From contig CAMLFK010000096.1 in assembly GCA_946479255.1 (NCBI GenBank), positions 1 to 16,719 on the forward strand: a DNA stretch of 16,719 bases, written 5' to 3'. How positions within the stretch are numbered: position 1 is the first letter of the stretch; each line of letters opens with the position of its first letter. The notes under the pieces are model-generated. The model was not told where the DNA came from and did no database searches. It saw only the letters and a program-made list of their open reading frames with translations. The DNA is from an uncultured Oxalobacteraceae bacterium. Its GTDB lineage: Bacteria > Pseudomonadota > Gammaproteobacteria > Burkholderiales > Burkholderiaceae. Positions 6,229-14,316 of this stretch are shown in pieces. A program made the translations under genes and the position numbers.

Positions 6229-6924
6229 TTAACCCGCGTTTACTGCCGAAAGATAGGACGCATCGTTTGCACATGATGCCGCATGGAAGCCAAGCCGCGG
6301 AGAGTCGAGCACGGACATGGGCTGCTCTTCCGCGAGCAAGGACACCATCGCCGGCACGTCCAGGCCATTGATCGCCGCCTGGAAGCGCCGAATCAGCTCG
6401 CGGCACAGCTTCTCGTCCGGCGACGCCTCGCTCTTGTCCTCACGCAGCCGCCGCCGCGCACGGGCCAGGTACTGGCGCGCATTGACCGTCTTCGTGCCGA
6501 GTACCGCAGCAATGTCGGCGTGTTCGCATTCAAACACTTCATGCAGGACCAGCGCCAGGCGCTCGGACGGCGACAGGCATGCCAGCATGCGGGCGAGCGC
6601 CTCGCCCAGTTCAGCACGCCGCAGCAGCTCATCCTCCGGCGGCGTGAAAGGCAGCTCGGGCAGCAGTTCCATGGCGCTGCGCGCCGCCACCGCATCGCGC
6701 GTGCGCTTGCGCAGGCGGTCGATCGACTGGTGCTGCACAACGGTAGTCAGCCAGGCCGCCGGCGTTGCCAGCGCGCCCTGGTCGGCGCCATGCCATTTGA
6801 GAAAACAGTCTTGCACGATGTCTTCGGCTTCCGCCTCACTGCCGACGATGCGGCAGCTGATCGCTTTCAGGCGCGCTCGCATCTGCTCGAACACGGCGCC
6901 GTCGGTATCGGTAGTAGGTGGCAT
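6229..6924 (-). CDS. ECF-type sigma-70 family RNA polymerase sigma factor with short C-terminal tail
   Basis: The 231-residue protein has sigma region 2 at about residues 12-78 (SEAEAEDIVQDCFLKW, then LTTVVQHQSIDRLRKR, the -10 recognition helix). Region 4 lies at about residues 113-160 (LSPSERLALVLHEVFECEHADIAAVLGTKTVNARQYLARARRRLRE). The tail begins like the SnoaL-like extension of SigJ/ECF41 sigmas (ELIRRFQAAINGLDVPAMVSLL) but stops after about 60 residues, well short of a full SnoaL domain of 100 or more. The WLPEP and DGGGK motifs I associate with ECF41 are not seen. ATG 6924 has AGGAG 7 nt upstream; a TTG at 6930 is less likely. No anti-sigma gene is adjacent; the DJ-1 gene follows. It is divergent from clpP. 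Confidence 0.9.
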   Translation of the reverse strand: MPPTTDTDGAVFEQMRARLKAISCRIVGSEAEAEDIVQDCFLKWHGADQGALATPAAWLTTVVQHQSIDRLRKRTRDAVAARSAMELLPELPFTPPEDELLRRAELGEALARMLACLSPSERLALVLHEVFECEHADIAAVLGTKTVNARQYLARARRRLREDKSEASPDEKLCRELIRRFQAAINGLDVPAMVSLLAEEQPMSVLDSPRLGFHAASCANDASYLSAVNAG

Positions 6925-7073
6925 GGTCAATCTCCTGTCGCGATGCTGGTGCCACTTGACGCCTGGCGCTGCCCGGATGTGACAGGCCGACTATATATTT
7001 TTTTGCCGTCACACGGCACCTGGCCGCATGCGTCAAGCGGTCAGTGATTCCACTCTACCGCGAAAGGACAAGC
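6925..7073. promoter_or_regulatory. Divergent control region between the sigma-factor gene and clpP
   Basis: These 149 nt must hold the promoters for both genes. An AT block, TATATATTTTTTT (6992-7004), stands out in GC-rich DNA. Next to it is a short palindrome, GCCGT-CAC-ACGGC (7005-7017). I could not pair any -10 with a convincing -35 at normal spacing on either strand, so the promoters may be of an alternative class. The clpP ribosome site, AAGGA at 7064-7068, is 5 nt before its ATG. Confidence 0.4.
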
Positions 7074-7688
7074 ATGACTTCGAATTCACCCCAGGGACTG
7101 GGCCTGGTGCCCACCGTTATCGAACAAACAGGACGCGGCGAACGCGCCTTCGACATTTATTCGCGCCTGCTGAAAGAACGGGTGATTTTCCTGGTCGGCG
7201 AAGTGACCGAGCAATCGGCCAACCTGATCGTCGCTCAGCTGCTCTTCCTGGAATCGGAGAATCCCGATAAGGATATTTCGCTGTACATCAATTCGCCGGG
7301 CGGCTCCGTGTACGCCGGCATGGCGGTCTACGACACCATGCAGTTCATCAAACCGGACGTGTCGACCCTGTGCACAGGGTTCGCCGCCAGCAGCATGGGC
7401 TCCTTCCTGCTGGCGGCCGGCGCGGCCGGCAAACGCTATGCCTTGCCCAATGCCCGCATCATGATCCACCAGCCGCACGGCGGCTCGCAGGGCGTGGCTG
7501 CCGATATCGAAATCCAGGCGCGCGAAGTGCTGTACCAGCGCCACCGCCTCAACACCATCCTGGCCGAACGCACCGGACAAACGCTGGCACGGATCGAAAA
7601 GGATTCGGACCGCGACAATTACATGTCGGCCCACCAAGGAGCGAAGTACGGGCTGATCGACCGGGTGCTCGCGACGCGCGGCGAATGA
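7074..7688 (+). CDS. clpP: ClpP-type serine protease subunit, stand-alone copy
   Basis: ClpP is the barrel-shaped peptidase of the ATP-dependent Clp proteases in the cytoplasm. The 204-residue protein is full length. [26 protein letters not shown] is the classic core. The triad is Ser107 ([10 protein letters not shown]), His132 (MIHQPHGG) and Asp181 ([10 protein letters not shown]); the Ser-His and His-Asp distances of 25 and 49 equal those of E. coli ClpP. The motif reads AAS-SMG rather than AASMG, an extra serine before the nucleophile. ATG 7074 has AAGGA 5 nt upstream; a GTG at 7044 would add ten unlikely residues. No tig, clpX or lon lies beside it, unlike the usual tig-clpP-clpX order, so it may be a second ClpP in this genome. 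Its ATPase partner cannot be told from here. Confidence 0.93.
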   Translation: MTSNSPQGLGLVPTVIEQTGRGERAFDIYSRLLKERVIFLVGEVTEQSANLIVAQLLFLESENPDKDISLYINSPGGSVYAGMAVYDTMQFIKPDVSTLCTGFAASSMGSFLLAAGAAGKRYALPNARIMIHQPHGGSQGVAADIEIQAREVLYQRHRLNTILAERTGQTLARIEKDSDRDNYMSAHQGAKYGLIDRVLATRGE

Positions 7689-7716
7689 AGAACGGCCTCT
7701 TTCGAGGCCGCTTCTT
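7688..7716. terminator. Hairpin terminator between convergent clpP and DUF885 genes, probably bidirectional
   Basis: CGGCCTC (7693-7699), a TTTC loop and GAGGCCG (7704-7710) form a perfect 7-bp GC-rich stem. It is flanked by AAGAA on the left and TTCTT on the right, which extend the pairing past a one-base bulge. It starts 4 nt after the clpP stop and ends 7 nt from the minus-strand stop. The pyrimidine-rich CTTCTT tail reads similarly on both strands, so it can serve both genes. Confidence 0.75.
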
Positions 7717-7717
7717 A

Positions 7718-9631
7718 TCAATCCGCCTGCTGCATCAATTCGCGGATCATCGGGACCGGCGCGCTGCCGTAGCTCAGGAACTGTTCGTGGAAGTCCTTGA
7801 GCACAAAGCGCTCGCCCAGCGCCTGCTTGCGCTCTTCGCGCAAATCCATGATGTCGCTGTAACCGCTGAAGTAGCTCGTCAACTGCACCGAGCTGACCTT
7901 CACCCGGTTCCATTTTTCCTGCGCCTCGGCGCGGTTCTGGAAGGCCTGGCGGGTCAGCAAGTCGAGCGCCTGCGCCTCGGTCATGCCCAGCACATGCACG
8001 CTGTAGTCGAGGATGGTATTGGTGACCACCCGCAGGTTCCACTTGGAGTACATCAGCCACATTTCCGGCGTGTTGCCGCCATAGCCCGATTCGAGCATCA
8101 TGCGCTCGCTGTACACGGCCCAGCCTTCCACCATCGCGCCATTGCCGAACAGGGACTTGATCAGCGACGGCGATTTGTTCGCATACACCAGCTGCGCATA
8201 GTGGCCGGGGATGGCCTCGTGAATATTCAGGATTTGCAAGATCCAGTGGTTGTACTCGCGCAGGGTACTCTCGGCCATCTCGGGCGTGAGGCCGTCCAGC
8301 GGGGTCACGTTGTAATAGGTGCGCTCTTGCGGACGGTAAGGGCCGGGCGCGTCGATGCCGGCGCCGGCGATGCCGCGCTTGTACAGGGGCGTCTCGCGTA
8401 TTTCGAGCGGACGCTTGGGGTCCAGCGTCAGCAGCTTGTTCTGCACCACCCAGTCCTGGAGCACCGGGATCTGGCGGCGGATCTCGGGCAGGAACTGGTC
8501 GCGCGGCACATGGTTGGCCGAGAGCCGGTCGATCATCATGCCGATCTTGGTGAAGCGGTCGGCCGGTCTGGCGGCCGTGCCCATGTTCTTGGTCCACAGT
8601 TCGTCGGACAGGCTGTCCATGCGCGCCAGCAGCTGCTCACGCGCGGCCAGAGCCTTCTGGTACATCTGCTCGGCGCTGATGCCGGACTGGATCTCGTAGG
8701 CGAACTTCTGCTCGTACAGGTCCTTACCGAGCCGGAACGAGCGTCCCGCACCACCTGCCAGCAGCTCCTTTTCCTTATCGGTCAGATAAGTCACAAAGCC
8801 GATCAGGGCATTGCCGGCATTGGCGATGCGCAGCGCGAACTGGTTTTTTTCGGCGGGCGTGAGGATCGAGTCCTGCGCCGCCGTGCCCAGCTCCGCCAGG
8901 ACCACCATGGTGCCTGGCGCCTGCAGCAATGCGAGCTGGGTGTGTTCGAGGCTTGGATTGACCAGGCTCGCTTGCGCCGCCTGGTAGTAGGCCGGCACCT
9001 GGGCCAGGCGCCGCATCAGGGTGCGCAGGCGCTGCGGCTTGGCGGCGTAGTCGGAATTGAGAATCAGGTCGAGTGGGCCGGCCACGTTGTACAGGGACGG
9101 ATTCCATTCGAATTCGCGCTGGGTGGTCAGTTCCCAGCGGTCGGCCTTGAGCTTGTTGGTCAGCAGGGCCAGGTCGGTGCGCTGGCGGGTCGACAGCTGG
9201 CGCACATCGAAATGGCCGAACTTCTGCAGCCAGTCGTCGATGAAAGCCAGGCGCTGGGCGCGCACCGCCGCACTCGGGATACTGACGTTGGCGGCGCCAT
9301 CGTATTTACCGTACTGGATTGCGCTCTCGGGATCGATGCGCCACAAGGCAGTGAGGAACTGCATGCTGTTGTAGTTGAAGCGGCGGTCCTGCGCGCGTTC
9401 GGCCACTCCCGGCTCTGCAGGGGAGGCGGCCGCCGGCGCGGCTTTGGCCGTGTCTTTACGTTTGCTGCCTGCTTTCGACCTGGCCTTGGCTTTCGTGCTG
9501 CTGGCGGAAGTCTTGGCTTTGCTCTTGGATGTCTTGCTGGCGGTGGTTTGCTTTTTCGGCTTGGCGGCGCTGACGGGCGTCAGCGCAAATGCCGACAGCA
9601 GTACCGCCAAAGCGATTTTGGTTTTGATCAT
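7718..9631 (-). CDS. Exported DUF885 metallopeptidase-like protein with Lys/Ala/Ser-rich linker
   Basis: The 637-residue protein has a Sec signal peptide, MIKTKIALAVLLSAFALTPVSA, with likely cleavage after residue 22. Residues 23 to about 75 are a low-complexity linker of Lys, Ala, Ser and Thr, strongly basic. The rest is the DUF885 domain, related to M3/M32-like zinc peptidases. The site HEAIPGHY at 471-478 carries His471, Glu472 and His477, and GAMVEGWAVYSE follows with Glu502 as the probable third ligand. Other family parts are NHWILQILNIHEA and the C-terminal DYSVHVLGMTEAQALDLL. No substrate is predicted. An AAGG lies 9 nt before ATG 9631. Only 48 nt separate it from the upstream membrane-protein gene on the same strand, so it may be the last gene of that unit. 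Confidence 0.93.
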   Translation of the reverse strand: MIKTKIALAVLLSAFALTPVSAAKPKKQTTASKTSKSKAKTSASSTKAKARSKAGSKRKDTAKAAPAAASPAEPGVAERAQDRRFNYNSMQFLTALWRIDPESAIQYGKYDGAANVSIPSAAVRAQRLAFIDDWLQKFGHFDVRQLSTRQRTDLALLTNKLKADRWELTTQREFEWNPSLYNVAGPLDLILNSDYAAKPQRLRTLMRRLAQVPAYYQAAQASLVNPSLEHTQLALLQAPGTMVVLAELGTAAQDSILTPAEKNQFALRIANAGNALIGFVTYLTDKEKELLAGGAGRSFRLGKDLYEQKFAYEIQSGISAEQMYQKALAAREQLLARMDSLSDELWTKNMGTAARPADRFTKIGMMIDRLSANHVPRDQFLPEIRRQIPVLQDWVVQNKLLTLDPKRPLEIRETPLYKRGIAGAGIDAPGPYRPQERTYYNVTPLDGLTPEMAESTLREYNHWILQILNIHEAIPGHYAQLVYANKSPSLIKSLFGNGAMVEGWAVYSERMMLESGYGGNTPEMWLMYSKWNLRVVTNTILDYSVHVLGMTEAQALDLLTRQAFQNRAEAQEKWNRVKVSSVQLTSYFSGYSDIMDLREERKQALGERFVLKDFHEQFLSYGSAPVPMIRELMQQAD

Positions 9632-9679
9632 GTGGTTTGACCTTCTGATAATTAGCCGCAGATGGGCGCAGCTTACGTG

Positions 9680-10165
9680 CTAATCGATTATACCGGCGCG
9701 GATCATGTCCTGATGGCGCGCACTCAGTACCGAAGCGACGTGTTTACCGTTGGCGATATTGGTCAGCACGATCTCGCTGGCCTTGGTGAAGCGGTGGCCG
9801 ATGCGCACCGTATACGAACCGGTGACCCAGCTCCAGAAGCTCGGGTAGAAGGTGGCTTCGTCCATATCGCGCCATTTGACGCCGGCCACGCCCTTTTTCC
9901 ATGGCAGCACGCCGGAAAAGGCCCAGACGCCGACATCGTCGTAATACAGCTGCACGCTGCGCAGCAGCAGGAAGCGGTAGCCGACGATCAGCGCGGATAC
10001 GACGAGGACGCCGCCGGCCACCAGTTCATTGGTGTAGGCGAAGGCCAGCGGCAGCACACCGAAGAACAGGATGGCGGCCAGGATCAGCAGGCCGGCGTAG
10101 GCCAGCCAGGATTTGACGCCGACCACGGTGGCCTGGTGGTGGGAGCTTGGTGCGCTTTCTTCCAT
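9680..10165 (-). CDS. Small inner-membrane protein with PH-like cytoplasmic domain
   Basis: The 161-residue protein has a short polar N-terminus and two adjacent membrane segments, about residues 18-43 (WLAYAGLLILAAILFFGVLPLAFAY) and 47-68 (ELVAGGVLVVSALIVGYRFLLL). A soluble part of about 90 residues follows. Its strand-rich text (VQLYYDDVGVWAFSGVLPWKKGVAGVKWRDM, then SYTVRIGHRFTKASEIVLTNI) resembles the bacterial PH-like domain found behind two membrane helices in DUF304/YdbT-like proteins. I do not recognise a named gene and infer the fold only from layout. ATG 10165 has a weak GCGAGAA ribosome site. The gene starts 20 nt after the SNF2 ATPase stop on the same strand, so the two are almost surely co-transcribed. 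Confidence 0.75.
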   Translation of the reverse strand: MEESAPSSHHQATVVGVKSWLAYAGLLILAAILFFGVLPLAFAYTNELVAGGVLVVSALIVGYRFLLLRSVQLYYDDVGVWAFSGVLPWKKGVAGVKWRDMDEATFYPSFWSWVTGSYTVRIGHRFTKASEIVLTNIANGKHVASVLSARHQDMIRAGIID

Positions 10166-10185
10166 GTGCGGTTCTCGCTAGTTGT

Positions 10186-13100
10186 TTACTTAAAACCTTC
10201 TTCGAGCATGCGCAGCATATCTCCGGGCGACATCCGGGCCGACATATCGCTGCCCTCCAGCAGGCTGTCGGCCAAATCGCGCTTGTGCTTGTGCAGTTCG
10301 ACGATGCCTTCCTCGATCGTATGGCGCGCCACCAGCCGGTAGATGGTGACCGGCCGCAGCTGCCCCATGCGGTGCGCGCGGTCGGAGGCCTGGTCTTCCA
10401 CCGCCGGGTTCCACCACGGGTCCATGTGAATCACATAATCGGCGGCGGTCAGGTTGATGCCCACTCCGCCCGCCTTGAGGCTGATGAGGAAGACATCGCC
10501 CTGCCCCGCCTGGAAAGCATCGACCCGCTTTTTGCGGTCCTGCATGGCGGTGGAGCCGTCCAGGTACTGGTAAGCGATGCCGCGCGCATCCAGGTGCTTG
10601 CGGATCAGGGTCAGGTGATCGACGAACTGGCTGAACACCAGCACCTTGTGGCGGTTTTCCAGCAAGCCGTCCAGCAGTTCGGAGAACACGGTCAGCTTGC
10701 TGCTCTGGAGATTGAGCTCGGGAGCCACCAGCGCCGGGTTGCAGCAGGCACGCCGCAGCTTCATCATCTCGGCCAGGATCTGGATCGATTTCTGGCTTTC
10801 GGGCGCTTCCAGCGCGGCCAGGTTCTCCAGCGCGTCGCGCCGCAAGGACTCGTACAGCGCCGTCTCTTCCTGGGTCAGCTCCACCGGCAGCACGATCTCG
10901 GTGCGCGGGGGGAGCTCGGACAGCACCTGGGCTTTGGTGCGGCGCAGGATAAAGGGCTGGATCAGGCGCTTCAAGCGCGCGCGCGCGCCGGCTTCGGCGC
11001 GCTTGTCCTGGGCTTTTTCGATCGGCCCGGCAAAGCGCAGGTTGAACTGGTCGCTGGTGCCGAGCAGGCCCGGATTGATAAAGCGGAACAGGTTCCACAA
11101 TTCGCCCAGGTGGTTTTCCAGCGGCGTGCCGGTGGCGACCATGCGGAAGTCGCCCTGCAGCGCCATCACCGCCTGCGAACGCTTGGTGGCATTGTTCTTG
11201 ATGGCCTGCGCTTCATCGAGCACGATGGTGGTCCAGCGCTGTTTGGCGAACAGCGGCGCTTCAAGCTGCAACAGCCCGTAGCTGGCGATGATGAGGTCAA
11301 AAGGCTGGGCCTCTTCGATCATCGCGGCGCGGTCGCCATTGCCGAACAGTTTGATGTTCAGAGTCGGCGCAAAGCGCGCCGCTTCGCTGATCCAGTTGGT
11401 GCACACCGAGGTCGGGGCGATCACCAGGGTCGGTCCTTGCGGGGCTCGCGACAGGATCAGCGCCAGCGCCTGCAGGGTTTTACCGAGGCCCATGTCGTCC
11501 GCCAGGCAGGCGCCCACGCCCCAGTGGGCCAGGCGCGCCAGCCATTCGAAGCCTTCGCACTGGTAGTCGCGCAGCTCGGCCTGGAGGGTGCTGGGCAGCT
11601 GGGGCGTGAAGGTGGTGGTCTCGGCCATGCGTGCCAGGTGCCCGCGCCAGGCCTTGTCGGCCTCGACGCCGCCGGCCTCCCCGGCCAGTTCTTCCAGCGC
11701 GAAGCTGGCCAGCGGATGCACGCGCACGCCGTCGCCATGCTCGGTGCCGAACGATGACAATTCCATCAGGCGGCGGTGCAGTTCGGAGGTCAATGCCAGG
11801 AACTGGTTGTCGCCCAGCGCCACGAAGCGTCCGCGGCTGCCCTTCAACATGTCGAGCAGGGCGCGCAAGTCCATCACGGTGGTCTCGTCGATCTGCACGT
11901 CGCCGCTGGCGGCGAACCAGTCCTTGTCGCGCTTGATCTTCAGGCGCACCGACTTGCTGTCGGCCTTTTTGGTCACGCGGAAGGCTTCGCCTTCGGGCCA
12001 GGCCAGCACCACTTTCTCCGGATCGAGTTCCTGCAACTGCGCCAGCAGTTCAAGGCAGTCGAGCGGCTGGCCGAGCAGCCACTCGCCATGGTCGCACTCG
12101 CCCTGCTCCAGCGCGTGGCAGGCGCCAATGAGCTGGCGCTCGGCCTCGCGCTCGCTATTTAAATTGCGGCGCGCTTCGACACGAGCACCGTTCAGGTCCG
12201 CGATCACGCTTTCCGCACCCGAGCCGGGCGCATAGTAGGCGCCGGCGCCAGGCAGCGGGCGCACCAGGATCTGCATGCGCAGCCCGTGCTGGTACGGCAG
12301 CAGGTGCACGTGCAGGCGCGGATCGGCCTCGATCTGTTCGATGTCGGCGGCGCTGCTGCCGATATCGGACTGCACCGTGACGATCGACGAAATCGCGCTG
12401 ATGGCCTTGAGCACCTGCTTCTCGGCATGCAGCGGCACCACCAGGCCGGTGCCGACAATGGTGCCGATGCGGCGGTGCTCTTCGCTGATGCGCACCACCC
12501 GCAGGCGGTTGGGCGACTCGCGCGTGATGCACACTTCGTCGGTATCCGGTTCCACCGGCGGCTGCATGGTGATGGTCACGTGGCCGCCCTTGGCCTTGAC
12601 CAGCAGCTCCGGCTCGCCCGGCAGCAGTTCGACCCGGGTGGCGGGATCGTCGATCCAGTACAGCAGCGGGTGGCCGATCAGCGCGGCCACGGCTTTATCG
12701 AGTTCGAATTCGTAGCGCACGCCGGCGCTGCTGTAATAGCGGTAGGGCTTGGCCGTGGCGATGACGTTCAGGTCCTGCGCCGAGAGGTAGTCCAGGCTGT
12801 AGGCGTCTTCGCACAGGCGCTTCAAGCCTGCCGCGCGGCCGCGGCTCCAGCCGCCCTGCGCATCGCGCTTCTGTTCGCGCGGTTCGATCGCCTGCACGCC
12901 ATAGTTGGGGTCGTACTTGATGCCCCATACCAGCCGGGTTTCGCGCACGGTTTCCACGTTCACCGCCGGCTGCAGGTTGATCAGCGCATTGAGCTGGCGT
13001 TCCCAGTTTTCTTCGCGCTCGAACCAGCCGCCCATGTCGGCGAAACGGTGCTTCTGGCGCAGGCTGATGGCGCGTTGTTCGTGGGTGACCGCGCCCAGGC

Positions 13101-14316
13101 GCCCCAGGATGGACGCCAACTGGGCCGACAGCAGGTCGAAGCCGGCCGATTCGGACGCTTCCAGCATTTCTTCGAGGGTGGCGCGCTTCTCGTGCAGCTG
13201 CGGCAGCGACAGCCAGTAATGCAGCAGCGCGCGAAACAGCACCGGCTGCAGCGAGGTTTCCCAGTTACGCGAGGGCAGCACCGCCACATCGGCCACGCCG
13301 CTGCGGATCTGGCGCAGCATGCTCAGTTGCTGGTAGACCGCGGTGTCGTGGTTCTGCACCGCGCGCGTGGCCACGTCCAGATAGCTGTCGAGCGATTTGT
13401 GGTGCCTGGCGTCTTCGCTGCGCAGCATGGCCAGCGCATACAGGTGGCCGCCCAGGCCGGGCAGGCACATCTTGCGCTTGCCGGTTTCCTTGCGCAGCGT
13501 CTTGAGCGCCAGCTCGAAGCCTTCGATGGCCGGCGCATGGTCGTCGCGCAGCACCTGGATCACGCTGCGGTAAAAGTGCGCCAGCGAGATGTCCAGGTCG
13601 TCCAGCAGGCGCGCGGCATCGTCCAGACGGCCGCACAGGATCAGATGCTCGGTCATCACCGCGCGCAGGCCCATCGAGGCGGCCCCGCGCGCCAGGTGGC
13701 GTTCGGCGTAGGTGCGCACCGCAGCCGCATGGACCGGATCGCGCTGCGAGTGCTCGACCAGCACCGTCAGTACATGGTCGCGCATGGCCGGGTGGATGCG
13801 CGCAAACAGGTCCGGCTCAAAGGGCCGCCCGACGATATCGACGATCGGGTGCAAGTAGGCCGCTTCGTGGCATTCCAGGCAGACCTGCAGCAGCGGCACC
13901 ACCAGGCCCGGTTCCTGGCCGGTGGCGAGCGCCATGCGCAGCAAGGCCACGCCCTGGCGGTAGCTGCGCAGCACCGGATTGCCTTCCCAGTTTTTGCGCA
14001 AGGGTGTCAGTTCGTGATAGGCCTGCGCCAGGCGGCCGAATTCCTCGCCGTCGAGCGCGAAGCGCATGGCCGGCCAGGCCACCTCCGGCGTGACCTCGAA
14101 ACCGCGCCCGATGCGCTCGGCGATCATGCCGCGGATGCGCAGGTGGGTCATATCGGCATCGAGCTGGGCCTGGTCGTCGCGGATGCCGGCCAGCGCCAGC
14201 ATTTCGTGCACGCGCTTTTTGGCAATCGGCTCGCCCGCCATGGCCATCGCGGCGACGATCAGCTTCTGAAACCGGCCCAGTGCATCGAACTGGGCGCGCA
14301 AACCTTCCAGGGACAT
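10186..14316 (-). CDS. SNF2-family DEAD/DEAH-box ATPase (helicase-like), large
   Basis: This 1376-residue protein carries a complete SNF2 ATPase in its C-terminal third. Motif I, DDMGLGKT, is near residue 940, and motif II, DEAQ, near 1033. Motif III is VATGTPLENHLGELW, and the helicase C part has LDGSTAMQDR, LISLKAGGVGINLT and DPWWNPAVEDQASDRAHRMGQ near 1305. Such proteins translocate on double-stranded DNA and remodel protein-DNA complexes. The first roughly 880 residues have no domain I can name: a possible winged-helix stretch at 15-75, a long helical-repeat-like region, then a strand-rich segment before the ATPase. I see no SWIM zinc finger, nuclease or methylase. Its ATG lies within the stop of the upstream peptidase gene (TGATG, one shared base), so translation is coupled. 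A membrane-protein gene follows. Confidence 0.93.
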   Translation of the reverse strand: MSLEGLRAQFDALGRFQKLIVAAMAMAGEPIAKKRVHEMLALAGIRDDQAQLDADMTHLRIRGMIAERIGRGFEVTPEVAWPAMRFALDGEEFGRLAQAYHELTPLRKNWEGNPVLRSYRQGVALLRMALATGQEPGLVVPLLQVCLECHEAAYLHPIVDIVGRPFEPDLFARIHPAMRDHVLTVLVEHSQRDPVHAAAVRTYAERHLARGAASMGLRAVMTEHLILCGRLDDAARLLDDLDISLAHFYRSVIQVLRDDHAPAIEGFELALKTLRKETGKRKMCLPGLGGHLYALAMLRSEDARHHKSLDSYLDVATRAVQNHDTAVYQQLSMLRQIRSGVADVAVLPSRNWETSLQPVLFRALLHYWLSLPQLHEKRATLEEMLEASESAGFDLLSAQLASILGRLGAVTHEQRAISLRQKHRFADMGGWFEREENWERQLNALINLQPAVNVETVRETRLVWGIKYDPNYGVQAIEPREQKRDAQGGWSRGRAAGLKRLCEDAYSLDYLSAQDLNVIATAKPYRYYSSAGVRYEFELDKAVAALIGHPLLYWIDDPATRVELLPGEPELLVKAKGGHVTITMQPPVEPDTDEVCITRESPNRLRVVRISEEHRRIGTIVGTGLVVPLHAEKQVLKAISAISSIVTVQSDIGSSAADIEQIEADPRLHVHLLPYQHGLRMQILVRPLPGAGAYYAPGSGAESVIADLNGARVEARRNLNSEREAERQLIGACHALEQGECDHGEWLLGQPLDCLELLAQLQELDPEKVVLAWPEGEAFRVTKKADSKSVRLKIKRDKDWFAASGDVQIDETTVMDLRALLDMLKGSRGRFVALGDNQFLALTSELHRRLMELSSFGTEHGDGVRVHPLASFALEELAGEAGGVEADKAWRGHLARMAETTTFTPQLPSTLQAELRDYQCEGFEWLARLAHWGVGACLADDMGLGKTLQALALILSRAPQGPTLVIAPTSVCTNWISEAARFAPTLNIKLFGNGDRAAMIEEAQPFDLIIASYGLLQLEAPLFAKQRWTTIVLDEAQAIKNNATKRSQAVMALQGDFRMVATGTPLENHLGELWNLFRFINPGLLGTSDQFNLRFAGPIEKAQDKRAEAGARARLKRLIQPFILRRTKAQVLSELPPRTEIVLPVELTQEETALYESLRRDALENLAALEAPESQKSIQILAEMMKLRRACCNPALVAPELNLQSSKLTVFSELLDGLLENRHKVLVFSQFVDHLTLIRKHLDARGIAYQYLDGSTAMQDRKKRVDAFQAGQGDVFLISLKAGGVGINLTAADYVIHMDPWWNPAVEDQASDRAHRMGQLRPVTIYRLVARHTIEEGIVELHKHKRDLADSLLEGSDMSARMSPGDMLRMLEEGFK

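Noticed and set aside
6955..6980. A sigma-32-like promoter (CTTGAC ... CCCGGATGT) for clpP
   Set aside because: The spacer is only about 10 nt and the -10 match is poor.
7370..9640. A 756-codon plus-strand frame over clpP and the DUF885 gene
   Set aside because: It runs through the clpP gene in another frame, crosses the terminator and shows no domain; the DUF885 frame has a signal peptide and HEAIPGHY site.
10975..10988. A (GC)7 alternating tract as a Z-DNA or phase-variable element
   Set aside because: It encodes an in-frame Arg/Ala stretch in the SNF2 gene and is expected by chance in DNA of this composition.
10186..14316. SNF2 ATPase as part of a phage-defence island such as DISARM
   Set aside because: No methylase, nuclease, PLD-type or other defence partner lies beside it, and flanking genes are chromosomal housekeeping types.
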